64,000 nucleotides of DNA, from contig NZ_BJVK01000001.1 in assembly GCF_007989105.1 (NCBI RefSeq), forward strand, positions 1 to 64,000, given 5' to 3'. The DNA comes from Lentilactobacillus kefiri (GTDB taxonomy: Bacteria > Bacillota > Bacilli > Lactobacillales > Lactobacillaceae). Made by a program: the position numbers and the translations under genes. The notes beneath the pieces were generated by a model, which was not told the DNA's origin, ran no database searches, and saw only the letters and a list, made by a program, of their open reading frames with translations. Position 1 is the stretch's first letter; each line of letters starts with the position of its first letter. Shown piece after piece: positions 35,374 to 43,935 of this stretch.

Positions 35374-36012
35374 TTATGAAATATCACTTCTGTAAAGACT
35401 GACAACTTTCCCCAGAATACTAACTTTGGTTAATATAATAGGTGCCATGGTATCATTTTCCGGTTGGAGTCGGTAATGATCGCTTTCTTTGAAGAACCGT
35501 TTACAGGTTGCTTCGTTTTCATCGGTCATTGCGATGACGATATCGCCATTGTCGGCACTTGACTGTTTTCGGACAACAACGTAGTCACCATCAAGGATCC
35601 CGGCGTTGATCATACTTTCACCACGAATTTGCAGCATGAACAGTGGTTGATCACTGTGTGCCAATGCAGGTGGCAGTGGGAAGTAGTCAGTTGCTTCCTG
35701 AACAGCCAGGATCGGCTCACCAGCGGTAACAGTTCCCAGGACGGGAATTTGTTTCTGTTGTGGCTGCATGCCCAAGACATCCAGTCCGCTTTCAGTAACT
35801 TCCAGTGCCCGTGGCTTTGAGGGATCTTTAACAATGTATCCCTTCCGCTCGAGGCGGGAAATATGACCATGTACGGTGGATGTTGAGGACAGATGAACAG
35901 CTTCACCAATTTCTCGAACCGTTGGTGGATATCCTTGTTCATTTACTCTTTCCCAGATGTAATGTAATATTTGATATTGTTTACTTTGGGGATCATTCGT
36001 CTTTTTTGACAT
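35374..36012 (-). CDS. lexA: LexA repressor
   Basis: LexA represses SOS genes and cleaves itself when stimulated by RecA. The 212-residue protein has the winged helix-turn-helix ([20 protein letters not shown]), the cleavage site Ala97-Gly98 in TVTAGEP, catalytic Ser133 in RGESM and Lys149 in VVVRK. I start at ATG 36012, 6 bases after GAGGTG. The LexA box at 36074-36087 overlaps its -35 region, so it is autoregulated. Confidence 0.97.
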   Translation of the reverse strand: MSKKTNDPQSKQYQILHYIWERVNEQGYPPTVREIGEAVHLSSTSTVHGHISRLERKGYIVKDPSKPRALEVTESGLDVLGMQPQQKQIPVLGTVTAGEPILAVQEATDYFPLPPALAHSDQPLFMLQIRGESMINAGILDGDYVVVRKQSSADNGDIVIAMTDENEATCKRFFKESDHYRLQPENDTMAPIILTKVSILGKVVSLYRSDIS

Positions 36013-36047
36013 TTTAGACACCTCATAAGTCCTTGTTTAATGACTTT

Positions 36048-36076
36048 ATCGTATCATAACCCGGTTAACTTTTCAA
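36048..36076 (-). promoter_or_regulatory. lexA promoter
   Basis: On the minus strand TTGAAA (36071-36076) and TACGAT (36048-36053) are 17 bases apart. The -35 overlaps the end of the LexA box. Confidence 0.7.
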
Positions 36077-36087
36077 ACACACGTTCG
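36074..36087. promoter_or_regulatory. LexA (SOS) box between lexA and ynzC
   Basis: CAAACACACGTTCG matches CGAACRNRYGTTYG at 13 of 14 positions. It overlaps the lexA -35 and lies just upstream of the ynzC -10, so it can control both genes. Confidence 0.85.
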
Positions 36088-36114
36088 CATTATTTTGAAT
36101 AAATGCGTTATAAT
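36084..36114 (+). promoter_or_regulatory. ynzC promoter
   Basis: A perfect TATAAT (36109-36114) with a poor -35 (TTCGCA, 36084-36089, 19-base spacing) that overlaps the LexA box. Confidence 0.5.
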
Positions 36115-36136
36115 AAAAATTATTGGAGGGATTTCA

Positions 36137-36421
36137 ATGAACGAACAGGAAAAGAAAGAATTGCAATCTAAAATTGGCGATGATGTCTTTAAAGAGCTCA
36201 TCCCAAGAATCAATGAATTGGCCCACAAAGCCAAAGCTGAGGGTTTAACCGAAGTTGAGAAGCTGGAACAAGCCAAATTACGTAAAAAATATGTTGCCCA
36301 TTTCCGTGAAAACTTTAAAAAGCAAATTGAAATGATGAAGGTTTATGACAAAGAGGGGAATGAAGTTACCCCTGCAAAGGTCAAGGAAGTTCAACGCCAC
36401 AAGGGACTTCGGGATGACTAA
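36137..36421 (+). CDS. ynzC: DUF896 protein YnzC
   Basis: A 94-residue helical cytoplasmic protein of the DUF896/YnzC family, with the conserved core INELAHKAKAEGLTEVEK and a second part LRKKYVAHFRENFKKQI. In B. subtilis ynzC is the last gene of the SOS-induced yneA-yneB-ynzC operon, divergent from lexA. Here it directly faces lexA without yneA or yneB. TGGAGGG precedes ATG 36137. The biochemical role is unknown; SOS control is inferred from the operator. Confidence 0.92.
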   Translation: MNEQEKKELQSKIGDDVFKELIPRINELAHKAKAEGLTEVEKLEQAKLRKKYVAHFRENFKKQIEMMKVYDKEGNEVTPAKVKEVQRHKGLRDD

Positions 36422-36444
36422 TCAACCGGATTTGTGCGCTTAAC

Positions 36445-36470
36445 AGGGCTATTTATCGATTAGCCCTTTA
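36445..36470 (+). terminator. Terminator after ynzC
   Basis: AGGGCTA pairs with TAGCCCT across nine bases, followed by TTTAATT. Confidence 0.6.
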
Positions 36471-36526
36471 ATTCTATTCAATTATTGTGTAGAATTACTT
36501 AGTGATATCATAAAGGAGGCCTTGTC

Positions 36527-36751
36527 TTGGCAACTTGGATTTGGATTTTAATTGTTGTTTTGGCCTTGATCTTAGGCTTGGTTGGTGGTTTTTACGGTGC
36601 TCGTAAGTATATGGAAAAGTACCTGAAAGAAAACCCACCATTCAACGAAGATCAACTGCGTCAACTCATGCTACAAATGGGTCAAAAACCTTCACAAAAG
36701 AAATTGAACCAAATGATGCATTCTATGCAAAACCAAAGTGGTAAGAACTAG
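36527..36751 (+). CDS. yneF: YneF family membrane protein (UPF0154)
   Basis: A 74-residue protein with one N-terminal transmembrane helix (residues 4-24) and the conserved cytoplasmic part [20 protein letters not shown] plus [14 protein letters not shown]. Start is TTG 36527, 8 bases after AAAGGAGG. The family is widespread in Firmicutes near lexA; its function is unknown. Confidence 0.92.
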   Translation: MATWIWILIVVLALILGLVGGFYGARKYMEKYLKENPPFNEDQLRQLMLQMGQKPSQKKLNQMMHSMQNQSGKN

Positions 36752-36755
36752 AATG

Positions 36756-36808
36756 TTTTCAAAATAAAAAGTCCTAACAAGTAATTGTTAAGGCTTTTTA
36801 TTTTGAAA
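36756..36808. terminator. Bidirectional terminator between yneF and plsC
   Basis: A long near-perfect inverted repeat (TTTCAAAATAAAAAG... with ...CTTTTTATTTTGAAA, core CCTAACA/TTGTTAAGG) gives A-rich and T-rich flanks on both strands between convergent genes. Confidence 0.88.
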
Positions 36809-37438
36809 TTATTTATTCTTTTTTGAGACATCCACGTACTTAAAGTCGGGATTAACCGCATAATCCAATGCGTCAAAAGCACTTTGCATTTCGGTTTCAA
36901 TCTGTTTTTGAAAATCATCGGTCAGCTTTTGTTTTCGATCAATTTTAATTGGTTCACCGAACGCAACGGTTACCCGTTTTCTTGTGAAAAGCTGTTTGAA
37001 GGTGAGTGGCCCCTGATAAACTGCGGGAACCAACGGAACGCCTGACAGCTGCGCAATTAATGCCGCACCGCTCTTGAGTTGACTGGAATGACGGGTTCCC
37101 GACGGAAAGAGAATCAATGATAGATCTTGTTTCCGTAAGATTCTGACAGGCTTTTTGATGGCCGATGGGCCGGGGTTGTTACGGTCTACCGAAAAAGCAT
37201 TTGCATGTAATAAAATCCAACGCAAGATTGGATTCTGAAACAATTCTTTTTTGGCCATGAAACTGAATTTTTTTGGACTTCCTGCCAGTGCAAAATAAAT
37301 TGGGTCAAACCATGTTCGATGGGGACCAACTAAGATATAATTACCTTTTGGAAGTCGTTCCTTATGTTCATAACGGGCATTGCCGTTGATGATGAACACT
37401 AAGATTCGGACAAGGACTCTCATGAATGAGTAAAACAA
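36809..37438 (-). CDS. plsC: 1-acyl-sn-glycerol-3-phosphate acyltransferase
   Basis: PlsC acylates lysophosphatidic acid to phosphatidic acid, the precursor that cdsA at 45 kb activates. The 209-residue protein has an N-terminal hydrophobic anchor, the catalytic HX4D motif in GPHRTWFDP, and FPSGTRHSS, a variant of the usual FPEGTRS substrate motif. It starts with TTG 37438, 6 bases after AAGGAA. It is divergent from the methyltransferase gene. Confidence 0.9.
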   Translation of the reverse strand: MFYSFMRVLVRILVFIINGNARYEHKERLPKGNYILVGPHRTWFDPIYFALAGSPKKFSFMAKKELFQNPILRWILLHANAFSVDRNNPGPSAIKKPVRILRKQDLSLILFPSGTRHSSQLKSGAALIAQLSGVPLVPAVYQGPLTFKQLFTRKRVTVAFGEPIKIDRKQKLTDDFQKQIETEMQSAFDALDYAVNPDFKYVDVSKKNK

Positions 37439-37525
37439 TTCATTTCCTTCTTTCTTATCTGATAGAATTATATTAACTTAAAATAGAAGGTTTTGGCAAA
37501 CTTAATTACGAAGGAACATAGCGAT

Positions 37526-38278
37526 ATGCAAGTAAAGTTACATGGCGATGAAAGAATCGACCAATTATATAGTAAAGGGATTCAAATAATTCAAAGTAAA
37601 GAGGTTTTCTCCTTTTCACTTGATGCGGTGCTCCTCGCTGATTTTGTTCAAACAACGGGGCACAAGACAAAACAAGTCGTTGACATGTGTGCGGGCAATG
37701 GGGCGGTTGGCCTGTTTTTAAGTGAAAAGACGGCAGCTCACATTACCATGATCGAAATTCAGCCCAGGCTCGCAGACATGGCTCAACGAAGCATTGAACT
37801 GAATGGGTTGGGTTCCCAAATCGACGTGGTCAATGACGATCTGAAAAACGCATCCAAATATGTTAAAAAGGATTCAGTTGATATTGTCGCCTGCAATCCA
37901 CCATATTTTGTCAATTATGAAACCAGTGAAAAGAACCCAAACAAATATCTTGCAATTGCCAGGCACGAAATCATGACGAATTTGGATGAAATTGTCAATT
38001 CCGCAGCCGGCTTGTTGAAAATGAATGCCAAACTTTTCATGGTTTACCGGCCTGACCGGCTGACTGATCTGTTTGTGGCGTTAAGGACGCACCGGCTGGA
38101 GCCGAAACGACTAAAGTTTGTCAGACCCCGATTGGGTGAAAACGCCAATATGGTCTTGGTTGAGGCAATCAAGGACGGCAAGCCAAATGGGTTGAAAGCC
38201 GAACGTGATATTATCACGTATGATGGCAATGAATACACTGATGAAGTAAAGAAGATGCTTTATGGAACAGACAAATAG
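37526..38278 (+). CDS. tRNA1(Val) (adenine37-N6)-methyltransferase family protein (YabB/TrmN6 type)
   Basis: A 250-residue SAM-dependent methyltransferase. Motif I is VVDMCAGNGAVGLFLS, and the catalytic motif is VACNPPYF near residue 134, typical of N6-adenine enzymes. The E. coli homologue TrmN6 methylates A37 of tRNA-Val. ATG 37526 is preceded by AAGGAA; an upstream TTG start is possible but its ribosome site is too close. It overlaps the GIY-YIG gene by 17 bases, as yabB and yazA do in Bacillus. Confidence 0.88.
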   Translation: MQVKLHGDERIDQLYSKGIQIIQSKEVFSFSLDAVLLADFVQTTGHKTKQVVDMCAGNGAVGLFLSEKTAAHITMIEIQPRLADMAQRSIELNGLGSQIDVVNDDLKNASKYVKKDSVDIVACNPPYFVNYETSEKNPNKYLAIARHEIMTNLDEIVNSAAGLLKMNAKLFMVYRPDRLTDLFVALRTHRLEPKRLKFVRPRLGENANMVLVEAIKDGKPNGLKAERDIITYDGNEYTDEVKKMLYGTDK

Positions 38279-38534
38279 GTATTATATGTATGTTTTATTA
38301 TGCGAAGACGATACGCTTTATACAGGATTCTCAACGGATGTTGAAAGACGGTTTCACCAGCATGTGAAAGGGCTGGGTGCAAAATATACCCGTTCCCACG
38401 TTCCTGTGAAAATATTATTCAAGCAGGAATATACCACCAAACACGATGCACTGAGCGCGGAATACGCATTTAAGCAGCTTACCAGAGCACAAAAGATCCA
38501 TCGCCTGGCAGAAAAGGGCGTTAAAATGGAGTGA
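38262..38534 (+). CDS. yazA: GIY-YIG domain protein (UPF0213)
   Basis: A 90-residue GIY-YIG nuclease-fold protein. The core motif reads YYMYVLLCEDDTLYTGFS, in which the GIY and YIG triplets appear as the variants MYV and YTG. The conserved Arg and His follow in RRFHQH, and a Glu in AEYAFKQL. Family members are small, stand-alone proteins with uncertain nuclease activity. It is translationally coupled to the methyltransferase. Confidence 0.92.
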   Translation: MEQTNRYYMYVLLCEDDTLYTGFSTDVERRFHQHVKGLGAKYTRSHVPVKILFKQEYTTKHDALSAEYAFKQLTRAQKIHRLAEKGVKME

Positions 38535-38560
38535 ATTGTTGAACAAACTACGAAAAGTAG

Positions 38561-38589
38561 TGAAAATTATTATCAAAAAGTGTTACAAT
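38561..38589 (+). promoter_or_regulatory. Promoter of the D-LDH gene
   Basis: TGTTACAAT (-10 at 38584-38589) is an extended -10 element; a weak -35 (TGAAAA) is 17 bases upstream. Confidence 0.6.
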
Positions 38590-38617
38590 TTAGGTATTCT
38601 GTTAGGAGGTAATATTC

Positions 38618-39616
38618 GTGAAAATTATTGCATATGGCATTCGTGACGATGAGAAACCTTATTTAGATAAGTGGAGTGAAGAAAATCCCGACGTTGAAGT
38701 TGCTTCAACCGGTGAATTACTTGATGAATCAACTGTTGATCAAGCAAAAGGTGCTGATGGTGTTGTTACCTATCAACAAAAGCCTTACACTGCCGCTGTT
38801 TTGGATAAGTTAGGCAGCTTTGGTATCAAGTTCCTTTCACTTCGTAATGTTGGTGTTGATAACATTGACGTCGACGCTGCAAAGCGTAACGGAATTCAAG
38901 TTACCAATGTTCCCGCATATTCTCCAGAAGCAATTGCTGAATTTACTGTAACTCAATTAATGAGATTACTTCGTCGGACCAACACATTCGACCGTAAACA
39001 AGCAAATGGTGACCTTCGTTGGGCTCCAGACATTGCTGATGAATTGAACCAAATGACTGTTGGTGTCTTTGCAACCGGCCGTATCGGACGTGCTGCAATG
39101 CGCATTTACAAAGGCTTTGGTGCTAAAGTTATTGCTTATGATATTTATCATAATCCAGAACTTGAAAAGGAAGGCGTCTATGTTGATACACCTGAAGAAC
39201 TTTATGCTCAATCAGATGTTATTTCATTACACGCACCTGCAACCAAAGAAAACGAACATATGATTAATGACAAGACCATCGCTCAAATGAAAGATGGTGT
39301 CTTCCTTCTTAATCCAGCTCGTGGTGCCCTTGTTGACACTGATGCTTTGATTCGTGGTCTTGATTCAGGCAAGATCGGTGGAGCTGCAATTGATACTTAT
39401 GAAGATGAAGTTGGTATTTTCAACACTGACTTTGGCAGCTTTGACAAGATCCCTGACGAAAGACTTAAAGGATTGATGAAGCGTGAAAACGTTTTGGTCA
39501 GCCCACATATTGCCTTCTACACAAAACGTGCCGTTCGTAACATGGTTTACTTTGCAATGGATGCAAACAAATCATTAATTAAGACCGGTAAATCAGATAA
39601 GTTGGTAAAACTTTAA
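38618..39616 (+). CDS. ldhD: D-lactate dehydrogenase (D-2-hydroxyacid dehydrogenase)
   Basis: D-LDH reduces pyruvate to D-lactate and regenerates NAD. The 332-residue protein has all catalytic residues: Arg235 in NPARGALVDT, Glu264 in YEDEVGIF and His297 in SPHIAFYT, plus the substrate loop SLRNVGVDN. The NAD-binding motif reads ATGRIG (152-157), so the first Gly of GxGxxG is replaced by Ala. GTG 38618 follows TAGGAGG. Codons are strongly biased, which suggests high expression. Confidence 0.93.
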   Translation: MKIIAYGIRDDEKPYLDKWSEENPDVEVASTGELLDESTVDQAKGADGVVTYQQKPYTAAVLDKLGSFGIKFLSLRNVGVDNIDVDAAKRNGIQVTNVPAYSPEAIAEFTVTQLMRLLRRTNTFDRKQANGDLRWAPDIADELNQMTVGVFATGRIGRAAMRIYKGFGAKVIAYDIYHNPELEKEGVYVDTPEELYAQSDVISLHAPATKENEHMINDKTIAQMKDGVFLLNPARGALVDTDALIRGLDSGKIGGAAIDTYEDEVGIFNTDFGSFDKIPDERLKGLMKRENVLVSPHIAFYTKRAVRNMVYFAMDANKSLIKTGKSDKLVKL

Positions 39617-39636
39617 AACAATATTTTCTGAATACT

Positions 39637-39682
39637 AAAAGAGGACTCAACTGATTATTTCAGTTGAGTCCTCTTTGTTGTT
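39637..39682. terminator. Bidirectional terminator between ldhD and the HAD gene
   Basis: AAAGAGGACTCAACTG pairs perfectly with CAGTTGAGTCCTCTTT across seven bases, with T-rich ends both ways. Confidence 0.92.
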
Positions 39683-39693
39683 GTATCAATTAG

Positions 39694-40422
39694 TTAATCA
39701 ACCTGAGCTGCCAAATCCATCAACAGATCTCTTAATTCATCCGGGGTGGTGACAGTTTGATCAGGAATGATTTGCGGATCGGCAATCGGACTTTGATGGC
39801 TGTTGTACCAAACTGTTTCCCAACCGGCTTTCTTGGCAGGAACAATATCTTCAAAGTAGGAACTGCCGACGTACATCATCTCGTTACCACGTAAGTTGAA
39901 TTTCCGATTCATTAAAGTAAAAATTAATGGATCAGGTTTCTTGGCCTTGGCATCCTCTGATGTAATAATTTGTTCACGGCTAAACCAGTGATGCAATTTT
40001 AATTTCATAATTTTTGCCAACTGGACATCGTTACTGCCGTTCGTGATAATTCCCAACTTGAACTTGGTTGTGAGGGTATTAAAAACGGTTGTCAGTCCAT
40101 CAAAAAGGTGAATCGAATTGCTGGCAGACATGAAGGCATTTGTAAATGCACTTGCAGTTTCCTGTGTTAAACCAGGGAGGTCGAACTTTTTAAATGTATG
40201 ATGTAATGAGTGAAAGTCAATCTCTTCTTTGGATAACTTCAGATCGGAGTCGGAGTTTGATTCAACAACGGCCAACTGCCGCTGCTGGGTGAAGTTGGAG
40301 AAGATTTCATTCATTAGTTCTTCACTGATATTTAAATTAAATATTTCGTCGAAAGCTTGAGTAAATGACGGCTTTATATCGTACAAAGTATCGTCGACAT
40401 CGAAAACGATGGCTTTAATCAT
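39694..40422 (-). CDS. HAD-superfamily hydrolase, subfamily IA (YjjG type)
   Basis: A 242-residue HAD phosphatase. Motif I is FDVDDTLYD, motif II is ITNGS, the motif III Lys is in KAKKPDP, and motif IV is YVGSSYFEDI. The pattern resembles the YjjG/YfnB pyrimidine nucleotidases, but the substrate is not certain. In motif IV the usual first Asp (GDS) is Ser. I start at ATG 40422, behind GAGGAGG; a longer frame has no ribosome site. Confidence 0.85.
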   Translation of the reverse strand: MIKAIVFDVDDTLYDIKPSFTQAFDEIFNLNISEELMNEIFSNFTQQRQLAVVESNSDSDLKLSKEEIDFHSLHHTFKKFDLPGLTQETASAFTNAFMSASNSIHLFDGLTTVFNTLTTKFKLGIITNGSNDVQLAKIMKLKLHHWFSREQIITSEDAKAKKPDPLIFTLMNRKFNLRGNEMMYVGSSYFEDIVPAKKAGWETVWYNSHQSPIADPQIIPDQTVTTPDELRDLLMDLAAQVD

Positions 40423-40517
40423 GTATATATTCCTCCTCGCCACGAAATAACATTCTAACATGGATTCTCAAAATTTAACAATTTTGACAAAAATAATCCG
40501 AAAAAAGACATTTGTGC

Positions 40518-40546
40518 TTGCGCTTCCGGTGCTTTTCTTATATACT
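40518..40546 (+). promoter_or_regulatory. rpsB-tsf promoter
   Basis: TTGCGC (40518-40523) and TATACT (40541-40546) are exactly 17 bases apart, about 110 bases before rpsB. Confidence 0.65.
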
Positions 40547-40549
40547 TTT

Positions 40550-40657
40550 ATAGGTGTTTTAAATACACACCTAACGTGATGCAATGAGAGTTGCCAGGGA
40601 TGGTTCTCAAAGCAGATGATCGTTGGGGAGGACAAAAAACAATACGGAGGCTATATC
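40550..40657 (+). promoter_or_regulatory. Structured rpsB leader, candidate S2 autoregulatory element
   Basis: The roughly 105-base leader begins with a hairpin (AGGTGT pairs with ACACCT, 40552-40574) and contains a second foldable GC-rich part with GAGAGTTGCC and GGTTCTC. Two purine-rich ribosome-site-like motifs (GGGGAGGAC and ACGGAGGC) lie before the ATG. S2 represses its own operon in other bacteria; that this leader is the S2 site is inference. Confidence 0.5.
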
Positions 40658-41458
40658 ATGGCTGTTATTTCTATGAAACAATTACTGGAAGCCGGAGTAC
40701 ATTTCGGTCACCAAACTCGTCGTTGGAACCCAAAGATGAAGCAATATATCTTTACTGAACGTAATGGTATTTACATCATTGACTTGCAAAAGACTGTTAA
40801 GTTGATCGATGTTGCCTACAACTTCATGAAAGAAGAAGCTGCTAAAGGCGCTGTTGTCTTGTTCGTTGGTACTAAGAAGCAGGCTCAGGATTCAATCGCT
40901 GAAGAAGCAACCCGTGCCGGCCAATACTACGTCAACAACCGTTGGCTTGGTGGTACTTTAACCAACTGGGAAACTATTCAATCACGTGTTAAGCGTTTGA
41001 AGGATCTTAAGAAGATGTCAACTGATGGCACTTTTGAAATTCTTCCTAAGAAGGAAGTTTCACTTTTGATCAAGCAGGAACAAAAGTTGGAACGATTCTT
41101 GGGTGGTATTGAAGATATGCCTAAGATTCCTGATGTTATGTTTATCGTTGACCCTCGTAAAGAGCAAATTGCTGTTCACGAAGCAATGAAGTTAAACATT
41201 CCGATCGTTGCTATGGTTGATACCAACACTGACCCAGATCAAATCGATGTTGTTATCCCATCAAACGATGATGCTATTCGTGCCGTTCGTTTGATCACTT
41301 CAAAGATGGCTGACGCTATCATCGAAGGCCGTCAGGGTGAAGATGATGTCAACGAAAAGACATTTGAAGGCAAAGATGGCGACAAGAAAGCCAAAAAAGA
41401 AGATTCAATTGAAGATATTGCAAACGCCGTTAAAGGCAGCAAAGATTCTAAAAAATAA
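40658..41458 (+). CDS. rpsB: 30S ribosomal protein S2
   Basis: S2 joins late to the small subunit and is needed for S1 binding. The 266-residue protein has the family signatures [45 protein letters not shown] and [12 protein letters not shown]. The last 40 residues form a Lys/Asp/Glu-rich tail absent from shorter homologues. I start at ATG 40658, behind CGGAGG; the open frame 14 codons upstream lies in the leader. It is followed by tsf in the usual order. Confidence 0.98.
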   Translation: MAVISMKQLLEAGVHFGHQTRRWNPKMKQYIFTERNGIYIIDLQKTVKLIDVAYNFMKEEAAKGAVVLFVGTKKQAQDSIAEEATRAGQYYVNNRWLGGTLTNWETIQSRVKRLKDLKKMSTDGTFEILPKKEVSLLIKQEQKLERFLGGIEDMPKIPDVMFIVDPRKEQIAVHEAMKLNIPIVAMVDTNTDPDQIDVVIPSNDDAIRAVRLITSKMADAIIEGRQGEDDVNEKTFEGKDGDKKAKKEDSIEDIANAVKGSKDSKK

Positions 41459-41473
41459 ATATTAGCACTTAGG

Positions 41474-41525
41474 CTGACTCTATCGCTTTGGACCAATTTG
41501 GCCTTGGTGTAGAGTCAGTTTTTAT
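41474..41525 (+). terminator. Intercistronic hairpin-terminator between rpsB and tsf
   Basis: CTGACTCTA pairs perfectly with TAGAGTCAG across 27 bases, followed by TTTTTATT. It probably reduces transcription into tsf rather than stopping it, since tsf has no clear promoter of its own. Confidence 0.75.
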
Positions 41526-41550
41526 TCACAATTAAAGGGAGGCCACTAAG

Positions 41551-42426
41551 ATGGCAAAAATTTCAGCATCTCAAGTTATGGATTTACGTAAGAAGACCGG
41601 TGTCGGCATGATGGACGCTAAGAAGGCGCTTGTTGCTACCGAAGGTGATTTTGACAAGGCGATTGAAGTATTGCGTGAAAAAGGGGTTGCCAAAGCTGAA
41701 AAGAAGAGCGACCACGTTGCTGCTAATGGTTTAACCACTATTGCTATTAAAGGTAATACTGCAGCAATTGTTGAAATCAACTCAGAAACCGACTTTGTTG
41801 CTTCAAGTGACCCATTCAAGCAACTTGTTAAACGCGTTAGTGATGCAATCGTTACTAACAAACCTGCCGACGTTGATGCTGCTCAAGCATTGAAGACTGA
41901 CAAAGGCACTGTTAAGGATGACTTGATTGAAACAACTCAAGTTACCGGTGAAAAAGTTACTTTACGTCGTTTTGCCGTTATTGAAAAGAATGACGACGAA
42001 GTATTTGGTTCATACCTCCATAATGGTGGTTTGATTGGTTCTCTTGTTCAATTAAAGGGTGCCGATGAGGAAACTGCAAAGGATATCGCAATGCACGTTG
42101 CAGCTACTAATCCTGAATACTTGAACAAAGCCGAAGTTCCTGCCGATCGTTTGGCACATGAAAAAGAAGTTTTGACTCAAGAAGCTCTTAACGAAGGTAA
42201 ACCAGAAAAGATTGTTGAAAAGATGGTTGAAGGTCGTTTGCACAAGTTCTTGGCAGAAATTTGCCTTGAAGATCAAGACTTTGTTAAAGACCCAGACGTT
42301 ACTGTTTCCAAGTACGTTGCTTCAAAGGGTGGTTCAATCGTCAAGTTCGTCCGTTACGAAGTTGGTGAAGGAATCGAAAAGAAGCAGGAAAGCTTTGAAG
42401 ACGAAGTTCGTGATCAATTAAAGTAG
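41551..42426 (+). CDS. tsf: Elongation factor Ts
   Basis: EF-Ts exchanges GDP for GTP on EF-Tu. The 291-residue protein has the N-terminal UBA-like motif [19 protein letters not shown] and the core [10 protein letters not shown], followed by [13 protein letters not shown]. The start at ATG 41551 follows AGGGAGG. A hairpin lies between it and rpsB. Confidence 0.98.
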   Translation: MAKISASQVMDLRKKTGVGMMDAKKALVATEGDFDKAIEVLREKGVAKAEKKSDHVAANGLTTIAIKGNTAAIVEINSETDFVASSDPFKQLVKRVSDAIVTNKPADVDAAQALKTDKGTVKDDLIETTQVTGEKVTLRRFAVIEKNDDEVFGSYLHNGGLIGSLVQLKGADEETAKDIAMHVAATNPEYLNKAEVPADRLAHEKEVLTQEALNEGKPEKIVEKMVEGRLHKFLAEICLEDQDFVKDPDVTVSKYVASKGGSIVKFVRYEVGEGIEKKQESFEDEVRDQLK

Positions 42427-42436
42427 TTTAATTGAG

Positions 42437-42477
42437 GGCCAGAACAAGACAATCCGTTTTGTTCCGGTCTTCTTTTG
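42437..42477 (+). terminator. Terminator after tsf
   Basis: GGCCAGAACAA pairs with TTGTTCCGGTC with one mismatch, followed by TTCTTTTG. Confidence 0.75.
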
Positions 42478-42567
42478 TGATTGCATTTGGATTATAAGAA
42501 ATTTTGTCGATTCTCCTTAAAAGTTGTTAAGAATATTTGATAAGAATTCTTCAATATCCTTGTTTTC

Positions 42568-42597
42568 TTGTTGATTGCAATGGGAATATGCTAAAAT
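42568..42597 (+). promoter_or_regulatory. pyrH-frr promoter
   Basis: TGCTAAAAT (-10 at 42592-42597) is an extended -10; TTGTTG (42568-42573) is 18 bases upstream. The gap from 42427 to 42629 holds nothing else except the tsf terminator. Confidence 0.6.
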
Positions 42598-42629
42598 TGT
42601 AGTAATGATTAACTATGGGAGGCACTTGG

Positions 42630-43352
42630 ATGTCTAAAGTAAAGTACAATCGAATTATTTTAAAATTAAGTGGAGAAGCATTAGCCGGTGATCGAGGCTT
42701 TGGTATCAATCCACCTGTAATTAAGGACGTCGCCCAAGAAATTAAGGATATTTTTAAACTGGGTGTGCAGATCGGAATCGTCGTTGGCGGTGGTAATATG
42801 TGGCGTGGTGAAGCCGGTGCCGAAATGGGCATGGAACGTGCGCAAGCCGACTACATTGGAATGCTCGGAACGACAATGAATGGTCTTGCCCTTCAGGACA
42901 ACCTTGAACATTTGGGAGTTCCCACAAGAGTTCAAACATCTATTGAAATGCGTCAGATTGCTGAACCTTACATTCGACGAAAGGCAGTTCGCCATCTTGA
43001 AAAGGGACGAGTTGTGATCTTTGCCGCCGGAACCGGTAATCCATATTTCTCAACTGACACGACAGCCGCATTACGGGCTGCTGAAATCGGTGCCGATGCA
43101 ATTTTGATGGCTAAAAATGGTGTTGATGGCATTTATTCATCAGATCCACGAACCCACAAAGATGCAGTTAAATTTGATACACTTTCATATATGGATATTT
43201 TGGAAAAGGGCTTGAAAGTTATGGATTCCACAGCAAGTTCATTGTCAATGGATAACCATATTCCATTGGTTGTCTTTAACTTGAACAAGCCTGGAAACAT
43301 TCGCAAAGTCGTTACTGGTGAGAATATCGGAACAACTGTGAAGGAGAAATAA
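42630..43352 (+). CDS. pyrH: UMP kinase
   Basis: PyrH phosphorylates UMP to UDP, feeding RNA, DNA and cell-wall precursor synthesis; it is allosterically controlled by GTP and UTP. The 240-residue amino acid kinase-fold protein has [36 protein letters not shown] and [16 protein letters not shown] 42630 follows GGAGG by 7 bases. It overlaps nothing and is 3 bases from frr. Confidence 0.98.
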   Translation: MSKVKYNRIILKLSGEALAGDRGFGINPPVIKDVAQEIKDIFKLGVQIGIVVGGGNMWRGEAGAEMGMERAQADYIGMLGTTMNGLALQDNLEHLGVPTRVQTSIEMRQIAEPYIRRKAVRHLEKGRVVIFAAGTGNPYFSTDTTAALRAAEIGADAILMAKNGVDGIYSSDPRTHKDAVKFDTLSYMDILEKGLKVMDSTASSLSMDNHIPLVVFNLNKPGNIRKVVTGENIGTTVKEK

Positions 43353-43355
43353 TTT

Positions 43356-43919
43356 ATGGCAGATGCACAATCAGTTTTAAGTGAAGCAAAAGAAAAAATG
43401 AAGAACACTCGTGAAGTGCTGGAACATGATATGGGCAGTATCCGTGCCGGTCATGCAAACGCCAGTTTACTGACCGATGTGAAGGTTGATTATTATGGTG
43501 CTCCAACACCATTAAACCAGATTGCTTCAATCAGTATTCCTGAAGCTCGAGTTATTTTAATTACCCCTTACGACAAGAGTTCTCTTAAGGACATTGAAAA
43601 AGCAATTTACGAGGCAGATCTTGGCATTAGCCCAGCTAATGCAGGAACTGCCATTCGTTTGGCCGTTCCTGCATTGACTGAGGACCGTCGTAAAGAAATT
43701 GCCAAGCAGGTTAAAGCAACCGGTGAAAAGAGTAAGGTTGCCATTCGAAATGTTCGTCGAGAAGCAATGGACACGCTTAAGCGAAGCAATAAGAACGAAG
43801 ATATTACCGACGATGAATTGCATCGTTATGAGGATCAAGTTCAAAAATTAACTGATGATTCTATTAAAGGTGTCGATGGAATTGTATCCGATAAAGAAAA
43901 AGAAGTTATGAATGGTTAG
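43356..43919 (+). CDS. frr: Ribosome recycling factor
   Basis: RRF, with EF-G, splits post-termination ribosomes. The 187-residue protein has the typical three-helix bundle sequence with IRAGHANASLLTDVKVDYYG, PLNQIASIS and AVPALTEDRRKEIAKQVK. It lies 3 bases behind pyrH and 16 bases before the Asn-rich orphan. Confidence 0.98.
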   Translation: MADAQSVLSEAKEKMKNTREVLEHDMGSIRAGHANASLLTDVKVDYYGAPTPLNQIASISIPEARVILITPYDKSSLKDIEKAIYEADLGISPANAGTAIRLAVPALTEDRRKEIAKQVKATGEKSKVAIRNVRREAMDTLKRSNKNEDITDDELHRYEDQVQKLTDDSIKGVDGIVSDKEKEVMNG

Positions 43920-43935
43920 AAAGAGGGACAATATC

